In this document: positions 55,943 to 64,000 of the stretch, piece by piece
How positions within the stretch are numbered: the first letter of the stretch is position 1
How the letters are laid out: each line of letters starts with the position of its first letter
Assembly (NCBI GenBank): GCA_037976565.1
Contig: CP137675.1
Span: 14,969,330 to 15,033,329, forward strand
Direction of reading: 5' to 3'
DNA length: 64,000 bases
Source of the DNA: Mesocentrotus franciscanus
Lineage: Eukaryota; Echinodermata; Echinoidea; Camarodonta; Strongylocentrotidae
Program-made: the position numbers and the translations under genes
Notes under the pieces: generated by a model
The model's database searches: none
The model's input: only the letters and a program-made list of their open reading frames with translations
Told to the model about the DNA's origin: nothing

Positions 55943-57050
55943 TAAACAATCTATCCTTACCCTCCGAAGAATAATGATATCAAAACAGAGTTTGATTTAT
56001 GCTTGCCAATCGATTTATTTTCCCCTTCTCCTCCGTCCACATCTATTGTCAAACTAGGGAAATCACCTTAAAATTCAAGGACAACTGTCTTTTGAAGCCA
56101 ACTTCAATGTTGAACCTTTTGCTTCCACGGCTTCAGAGCTTTCCCAGTAGTGAAACTCAACCTCCAACAATCGCTAGAGCACTTTATTATCTCTCTCTCG
56201 TATAACACTTCATTCGCTGTACTTTGGCCTGCATTAATTCTGTTATCTAATACATTTCGTTGCATATACCACTTGAAAAAGGAAGTCAACTGGGAATTTA
56301 TCAAGATGGCGTTTGTTTTTCTCTTTGAAGTTTACTCACGTTCAAACATAGTCTGATTACCTATAGAGACTCTGCTTGTGGGGCGAGTCTTCCCCGCATC
56401 AATAGCAAGTGATTCTGTCCCCTTGAGTGCGTCCGAATTTGTGGTATGAGTGTCTTCTTTGAGGGGGAGGAGGCGTTATTGCGAAGTCGGGCGAACCGCT
56501 GACAGGTTCATGAACGTTGTGCGATCGACCGAGGATATCGATTGGAAAATCCCGCTGAAAGGGGTCAAACATCTTTTATCAATCGATACGAATTAGAGCT
56601 ATCAATTTTTGCGCTTTCAAGGGCCGCATCTCCTACGATAAGTTAAATCGCTCCGTTGAAAGCAAATTAGATTTTCCTTGATTCTTCTAAGATGCCGTGG
56701 ATGATCTATAGGTATTCATCATGCTCTGATAGAGGCATAAAGCAGGCCAGCTGCAAAGAGCAGGAGAGGAACTATCGAATGGAAGAATATTAAAAGAATC
56801 CATGTGAATACTTAAATCACATTAAGACTATTAGCCACGTCTCCTCTTATCTTTTTTGGGACAGAACGTACAAAAGCGCGATTTCACAGCGCAGTTTTAA
56901 TTGAATCACTGTCACTAATTTCACGATGGTTTTCAAAAATTAATCATTGTGTCAAGCTTTAAAAAATCATAATCTATGAAACTCTTTTACAAAATTATAA
57001 ATTTCGCTAAAAATGTTGCCAAAAAGCAACATGGTTATGAATTTGTTAAA
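55943..57050. other. Unassigned stretch
   Basis: No gene or repeat recognised; all open frames are below 70 codons. Confidence 0.4.
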
Positions 57051-57058
57051 TAACTCCC

Positions 57059-57190
57059 CTTGATGTACCACAAGGATCTATGTTGGTTCCTGTTTTATTT
57101 ATGTCAATGTAAACTGTTCACTAAAAATAAATTACAATTCGTTTGTAGATTACACCATACTCATCTTTTCATACAAATAATTTTCTACTC
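57059..57190 (+). pseudogene. Reverse transcriptase relic
   Basis: GATGTACCACAAGGATC encodes DVPQGSMLVPVLFMSM, matching the GVPQGSxLGPxLF block of LINE reverse transcriptases, and is followed about 25 codons later by NSFVDYTILIF, a plausible YADDTxLL relic. There is a stop in between and no other RT block nearby, so it is a small fossil. Confidence 0.55.
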
Positions 57191-58480
57191 TTATCCAGAT
57201 TTCGTTTTAAGCTTACTAGGCCTTAAAATGTCAGGTTCACAGTATTTTATCAAAATAATTTTTTTTTACAGTGCATTATAGCGGGGTTCCAGTGAGAATT
57301 ACGTTGGGGATATTCATTAAGCAGCATCTACCTTGGGTTTTACAAATTAACTACATATTTTAGTTTAGGTATTTTGCAAAAGTTAATCCTATTTTTCTTC
57401 CAAGTCGTATATATGAAGCATTACGCCCTTATTGTATCCGTATTGATGTACCGCCACTGAGTGTGTGAGAGTGTGTGGGCGAGTAAACCCTGCTGAGCTA
57501 GAGAGAACAGTTCTTCAGAAAAGAGACCAGGAGTTTGATGTACAGTTATATACTCCATCTCGATCGTTATTGTACGAATTTCACAAGAAAACTCATTAAT
57601 AAACAAATAACTCAAATAAGTGCCTTATTGTAATACATTGTACATCACCACTTTTTCATGATTTGAAAATACCGCATGGTGGTGTGTTTGGCTGGGGGCA
57701 TCGGAGCTACCAATAATACCAATCAATTATACTTACGACTATTTAAGCTGCTATCCAGGGTATAAGTGTAACGTTATAGATCTTTGATAGATGTGAACAC
57801 CGTTTTTCCAATTTACTCAGAGTAGATGAAAACTTGATCGCCGCTAATCCCTCGAGCAAGAAAATTAAGCTACTTCGAAAACATTGATGGACGACTTTCC
57901 CTTAAACTCTTTGAATCTGTTTGATTTATAGTGAACTAATTTTGACTTTTACGCTGTTTTTTTCTTCGTATGTCCACTTTGAATAATGCAATGGTAGAAT
58001 TGAGCAATCCAATTTCTGTTGTGTATTGGGGTACTAATTGCGATAACTCTTCTTTTGTTTTTTTAAACCATACATGTTTCAATAAACAAACTTGTGTCAT
58101 GGTAAAATAAATGCAAGTAAAATACAGAAGCTTCAAAAGTTTACGAACATTATAGTAACTATAATTTATTTTCACAAAAAATAATCATAAAACTAGTGAA
58201 GATAAAATGACCAGTGAAGGTGAAGCACTACAGATATCCCTCCTTTAAATTCTTTACAAAGGGTATGTGACCAAACACTCACTGTCTAGAGCTTGGATCA
58301 CGTCTTAGATATATACATCACAATATTTATTCTACTTTTCCTTTGAATTTTATAGCTATATAATTAGGGGTTATTTACTATTTCATCAGAATTTTCTATT
58401 CTTTTTTCTTCTGTACTTTTTTGTGGAACATATATCTCAAGAATGGCAATTGCATTTTTCCTTCAAAGTTGGCACAATGG
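57191..58480. other. Unassigned stretch
   Basis: Nothing recognised. Confidence 0.4.
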
Positions 58481-58539
58481 TAGAAGCTATTAAGGACTGG
58501 ACACACGAAACTTTTCAAGGTCATTCCTTGAAATGCTTG

Positions 58540-58656
58540 AAAAGCGCACTACTGGCAGCCATGCTAAAGCTGGGGTAATAACTGTGGAGCGCAAGGAGTG
58601 TCAAGTATGACGGATATGTGCGCTATACAAAAACCCATTATTATTATTATTATTAT
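58540..58656 (+). mobile_element. SINE 3' end with GCGCTATA and (ATT)n tail
   Basis: GGCAGCCATGCTAAAGCTGGGGTAATAA (in two parts, GGCAGCCATGCTAAAG and CTGGGGTAATAA), then GTGGAGCGCAAGGAG, GTGCGCTATACAAAAACCC and (ATT)n to 58656. The layout matches the 3' half of the SINE at 49441-50297. No tRNA head is visible upstream, so the copy is 5'-truncated or too diverged. Confidence 0.65.
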
Positions 58657-58660
58657 GTTT

Positions 58661-61600
58661 CGTCATCTCTAGGCGCCATTTTGTAAAGTTCACATATCTC
58701 TCATTAATAATCAACCAAATGGCATACAAAATTCATATCATTACATTTCAACTTATTGGGCAACATATCAACATATAAAAAGCGCACGCACTCAAAATTA
58801 AACAAAATGCTCAAAAAACTGCCCAAATTGATTTTGCATATGTTTCAGGCAATTTTGAACATTTGTGAAAATTTCGCGACAATGGGCATGCGCGTATATT
58901 TTTTAAAAGCTTAAAACACCGCTTTTTCACATGATTCGGGATCCTCATCCTATTATTGACAATTCTTACTCATTGCTAGACCCTTTAGACCATTAAATTC
59001 CATTACCAGCACGTAAAACCTCGAAGTGCACAAGCTCGCGAAATTTACTGAAGTTGGCAAAACATGTAAAAATGGCCAAATACAAATCTGATTTAGCTCC
59101 TCAGAATGGCCAGTGCCCCCCCCCCTATTTGTGTTGGTGCATATTCTGAAAGGGATTCGGTTTCTTCCAAATGGTAATGTTTAGAAGCAGAGAGTTCGCG
59201 CTACAAGAAATGTGTATTCACTTATTTACCTTCGCGCTATTTTGGCCCCTTTTAATACCAATGACCGAGAGTCGCAAACTAAACTATTCTATGAAACAAA
59301 CATTGACGTGCTACATTATAATACGAAAAAAGTTAATATTGTTATAACATAATAACAGTTTACACGAAGGTACATGTTACGGTACTTCATCATATAAGTT
59401 TCAAATGAGTACATTCCAACTATACATATACAAGTTACAAGTATAATATCTTGTTGTTTCTTACGATTGATGGCATGGAATAAGGTCAGTGATTAATATT
59501 TTTTGTTGAGGACATTGTAGCTGGCACGTCATAAGGGTAGGCGTCTTGGTGTCACTGATTATTGATGATCATGTCATTATCCGGAAGAGCTCTTTAAAAT
59601 GGAGAAGGAGGAACAGCCCAAGGATACTTTGTGAATTTATGTTACAGACGATGGCCCAAAGGAGATCCCTCCCGTTGACTGATTTGGTTTTGCTTATTAA
59701 TTTTTTTTTAAATGCCCTAAAATCCAGTTTGACAGTGTAATGATTTATGACAGAAAGTACCCTTCCATTTTCTTTCTACGTTCCTCACTAAATTAGTTGT
59801 GGCGTCTTTTTTTCCTGTCATTTTCGCACGTTGAAACTTCGTACGTCAGGAAAGATCATTAAAGTGATGATTATATCAGGAAATTTGCGTAATGAATCAA
59901 ACTTCTATGCATGCCACGGCTGAGCGTTGACATTTTCAGTTCCACGCATGACGTATCTTTTATTTCCTGGCTTCAAGTCAATATGCTACCTTTTCTATCA
60001 TTCGATTTACTAAGTGATGGAACGTCACATTGTGTATTTGTGATTTGCTTTTTTTTGTTTGTTCTACATAAAATTCTTGATAATCTAGCTTCGACCATAA
60101 ACTCATTCTTCGTTCGCTCTCTCGTCTGAGACAAACGCACGAGTCATAAAATAAAATGAAATCATATACATCATATTGGTTGATCAGGCATGTAGCTAAA
60201 TAAGAAATGTAAGAATGATGTCGAAACATACAAGGTGGCTTAAAATGTGAATGTGAGTCTAGGCAGTTCTCAAACAGAAAGGAGGCAAAGAGGTGATGAG
60301 AAAGGGAGAAATACAAATTTTCACCTCTTTTCAATCCTTTTTGTAATTGGAAGTGTTCATGAGAGAATGTTACTTGGTGTACATTACCTATCCTTGCTCC
60401 GTTTGAAAGTTCCTATCCAACTTGAGCAAATAAGTAGAGTATAAAACACGCCTGACAGATAAGACATAAATGTATAATAATAATAAAAAATATATTAAAC
60501 CCGGTGTCCAGCTATCCACTTCGCCTTTGGGAATGTAGGTATAATCTTAGTAATATCCTCTCTCTCTCTCTCTCTTTCTTTCTCTCTCTATCTCTTCCTA
60601 TAAAAGGAAAACGTATCAAGTAAAATTAATCAAATGAGAATGTCACTGTAATGCATATGGATATTTATGTATATTTGAAAAGATGATATAAAAAATAAAT
60701 AAATCGATTATCAATCATCAAAAATCAAAAGTACCATTCCACGAAAGCTATATCACATTCCAGTTTCTTATCAATAAAACATGACCATCTTCACTGTGGT
60801 TTTATTGAAACTTTGACTTTTTACAATCATTTCCCGAAGGGAAAATCTATCGTAATCAAATCATCACGTTTCTATGCCGTCTCTTCTTTCACATCCATGC
60901 ATATCCATGCACATGCTGATGTGCAAATGCATGAAAAATAGTTAAAACATCATGTTCGCTGGGGACATGGCAAAAATGTCCTAGGTGAACTTTTGGAATA
61001 TGAATAATGGAATATTCCTCTTTTTACAGACTTTTGGGAAACAAATGGGTATCCTTCCGTCAGGGTAATAGGTTTAGAGATGCTACTCTAGGCGAACTTC
61101 GTCACATTTCCCCCGCCAGGGAGAGAGGTTACAATACATTACAGTGCCCACTTGGTCGGTAATAAGCAAAATAATTGGCGAAAAGCTTATCAAGTGCTTT
61201 TGGTAGACGGTAAGTTGATAAATCGTATCCTAATCAAAAGCCTAGGGTCCTGTCTCAAATGGTATAATAATTGCTTCACTTGCTTGACCGTATTATTTTG
61301 TTATGTTCGTCTTGTTTTGCTCTCTTCATTTCAAAAGAGAATGTGTGTGATTGATTTTGTTTTTATAATGTCGATATATTTATATTTTTTGAGGGGGGGA
61401 TATCACCACATTCGTTTCCTAAGAATGATCCAGAATCTGGAGTAAGGGGGTAAAAACCGACTTGATCTGTAAAGCTAGTGATGAGTAGCGCAGATGGTGA
61501 ATAACTTTCATTTAGGGAAGTGTGTGAATTATTTTTCCTACCTGGTTCTACATGTACTCATGTCGGTCGCTATCTAGATTTATGCAGAGCTTTAAATCCT

Positions 61601-62989
61601 CCATAAAGGATTTGCAAGCCCTACAAAAACTCATTTCAAAATTTATTTATAACAGCAAGATGAGTTTATGAAAGTACATGCACAATTTCAGATTAAAAGA
61701 CTTTTGGGTTTGGTTTTAAAAATTGAAGCCCTCATACTGTACACAACTATTAAACAACAAAAAACATTTTGGCCCTTATAAGTTTTGTGGTATTGGGTTT
61801 TTTTTTCTTTTGTGGAAACCTCTTTGAAGAAAAAAATGTATCGACAAGAAACCATACATTTTAAAGACTAATTCACTTCTTATGCGCTGTCGATTTTTGA
61901 CAAATATTCCAGCTATCCCGGAGAATTTTACGAGATAAAAAAGGCGGAGCCCTATCGAACGCTTAACCCCCACTCATTCACCCGTCCACCCACTCACCCC
62001 GTCCACATAAACACACGCTCCAGATTTCAAGTGCGTCGATTTCCCCTCAAATGTTTGTTTCCGCAACATTTTTTAAAGGACATTAATGACAAAATCTCTA
62101 AACATGTTATAATCATTTGCACAGAATGAATTATGATCAAAGTCTGAGACCATATGGGGCTTGGCTCTGCGTCATAACAAGAAATGTGGGAAATGTATAC
62201 CCACGTGGTTGGTGCATTTGTGTTATTCGTGACAAGTGTTGTATAACATCTTCTTTTAGACAAGGAGATTATATCCTAAACTTGTCACGAAATGTTCTTA
62301 AAAGAACGTGATTGCCAGATTACAAATAGTAGAATACTCATAAATAAAGTGTAAATAGAAGAGGGCAGAGAAAAAGTATTCCTTGAAAAAATTGGAAAGT
62401 GCAACAGCAATCTGAAAATATGATAATGTATACAAAGATCTTTCATTAGATCAATATTTCCATGAAAAAGTCTGAAAAATGATTCTCGATTTTCTAGACT
62501 TTAAGTGTTTTTATGGTTTGTTTTCTATTCTGATTTGTCTGCCTTGAACTGATTTTGTATGCCCCTAAGCTTAGACTTTTAAACAGCTTTCCATTGACAT
62601 TAAACACGACGACGAAAGATCCCTTTGCTTATTAAGCATCGTCTACGAAACCGCACTCTCGAACGACCCACCCTATTGCGAGGGTAACGCTCCGTCAGTT
62701 CATACATACATGTACATTTACGTTCATCTAATAGTGGGATCTTTATATGACGAGATTATAGTAATTCTGTTCTAGACACTAGTTTGATAATACTGATATG
62801 AACATGCTATTAATTCTTCTATCAGTAATTCATGCCTTTTTCAGGTGTACTTTTCCATCATTTTATGGTGTTATTATATGACTATGTCAAAATACTTTCA
62901 GTGTGTAATCATATTTGAGGTTGCACGAGATATGCGTCTGCGACTATTGCTCCGCGGTCAATTTCATACGTTGAACACAATACCTGACC
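58661..62989. other. Unassigned AT-rich stretch
   Basis: C-run at 59116-59126 and (CT)n at 60557-60596. Open frames up to 118 codons (minus 59978-60334) lack recognisable domains. No RNA gene or transposon recognised. Confidence 0.45.
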
Positions 62990-63085
62990 TCAACCCTGGA
63001 CCCAATGCTATACCTAACCCTCACCCTAACCCAAACCCTTAACCTGATGTAAAGCCCAAATGGCAACTCTACGCCTAACCCTACA
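62990..63085. repeat. Degenerate telomere-like (CCCTAA)n tract
   Basis: CCTAACCCTCACCCTAACCC lies at 63013-63032, with further CCCTTAACC, CCTAACCCTA and AACCCTGGACCC variants from 62990 to 63085. It resembles the animal telomere repeat (CCCTAA strand) but is interrupted throughout. It is an interstitial tract, not a chromosome end. Confidence 0.7.
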
Positions 63086-63961
63086 CCTTTGACGAAATAC
63101 AGCCCGGAGTGACTGTCACCACAGCATAAAGCCGATCACCACACTTGATATTTTTTTTCATCAACAGCCTATCATTAAATTATGTTTTCTCATGATCTAA
63201 CTATGATACTATTCTAATAATGTACTATCATTTTCCAATGGACCATTGATAGCTTTATTACTCATGCACAACTATGCCACAATATATATCAGACGAGCTA
63301 AAACGCTGAAACAAAACTGGTGTATTAGTACTCAATGAGTGAAATGCTAAGTTGATAATGCCTACCGATTTAAAGTTTTAGCCATGGGGGGGGGGTGGGT
63401 CCAGGAGGAAGTATTTGCATAATCGACTGCCTATTGTCAAGATACGTGACCTACAGGTTTGACCAATCCCAAAATTATACAGGTATATTGGGATGAAAAA
63501 AACATATGTAATTTCCCCTTCTGATATTTTATAGAGAGCAGTATTATAAACACTACACAAGTCGTTTGTCACTCATGCTGCAATGATTTGGGAACGGGAA
63601 TGATAAGTTTCGTCTTGATTCGATGCGATGTTATACAGAAAGGACAATAAGTCCTTTTCCATTTTTGAAATGATACAGACAGTTTTAGGGAAAGTCGTTT
63701 ACTTCACAATCTTATATAAAGATATAACCCAACGAAGACACAGTGACATAAGTAAATTCTACCACTGTACCAGGTTCGATAATTAGCAATTTACAAAGAT
63801 TCTCTATGTGATGTTGAGTGACTGCAAGAATAAGAATGAAGAGATATAATTTTTTTTTTCGAGATATTTTTTACACTGTTGCCCTCAAAGTCGAAATAAT
63901 TGTGTACATCTTTTCCTGAAACGATTGCGCCAATACGACTTGTGTTTGCTAGATTAAGTTT
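63086..63961. other. Unassigned stretch
   Basis: G-run at 63386-63395; nothing else recognised. Confidence 0.4.
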
Positions 63962-63965
63962 CTAC

Positions 63966-64000
63966 ACTGTAAAAACCAGGGTGTAGAAATTCTTACACCA
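63966..64000. mobile_element. Probable left end of a TIR element cut by the window edge
   Basis: CACTGTAAAAACCAGGGTGT followed by AGAAATTCTTACACCA resembles a CACTGTAAAAA-initial transposon terminus with an internal GGTGTAGAA...TTCTTACACC palindrome. The rest lies beyond the window. Confidence 0.4.

Overview
This window looks like nuclear DNA from an animal, most likely a marine invertebrate and plausibly an echinoderm or another non-vertebrate deuterostome. The evidence is indirect: AT-rich, gene-poor sequence with abundant microsatellites, CR1/L2/Jockey-group LINEs, a tRNA-headed SINE with an (ATT)n tail, many short TIR elements, and an opsin-like (class A) peptide GPCR whose coding region lies in one exon. 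There are no bacterial operons, CRISPR arrays or phage modules. The species assignment is inference.

Layout. 1-7.4 kb: simple repeats, a TTAA-flanked TIR element (4585-4862), a hAT-type element with a perfect 8-bp target duplication (4971-5247), and a 3-copy ~160-bp tandem repeat. 7.4-14.6 kb: a minus-strand LINE 3' end, then LINE-A on the plus strand (L2-like, 7.8-10.9 kb, with a higher-order minisatellite in its 3' UTR), facing LINE-B on the minus strand (10.9-14.6 kb). LINE-B is split in its endonuclease by a 728-bp element with an 11-bp target duplication. 14.6-24.4 kb: mostly unassigned, with inverted-repeat elements at 18.87-19.06, 19.42-19.72 and 22.26-22.73 kb. 24.78-25.89 kb: the only convincing host gene, a minus-strand peptide GPCR with one frameshift. 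27.8-28.34 kb: a hAT element built of internal tandem repeats. 29.1-29.7 kb: a purine-rich minisatellite.

31.6-38.4 kb is a LINE cluster of three degenerate plus-strand copies (C, D, E). D and E each carry a TTAA-flanked element, and conceptual removal of the element plus one TTAA restores the LINE reading frame. 38.4-64 kb is accessory sequence: further TIR elements (39.5, 40.8-42.0, 43.7, 54.0-54.6, 55.3-55.9 kb), a SINE split by GC-rich repeats (49.4-50.3 kb), a SINE 3' end (58.5 kb), RT fragments at 52.0 and 57.1 kb, and a telomere-like tract at 63.0 kb.

I found no previously undescribed gene system. The strongest content is a stratigraphy of nested transposons, with several base-exact insertions, and a GPCR that is either recently broken or carries an assembly error.
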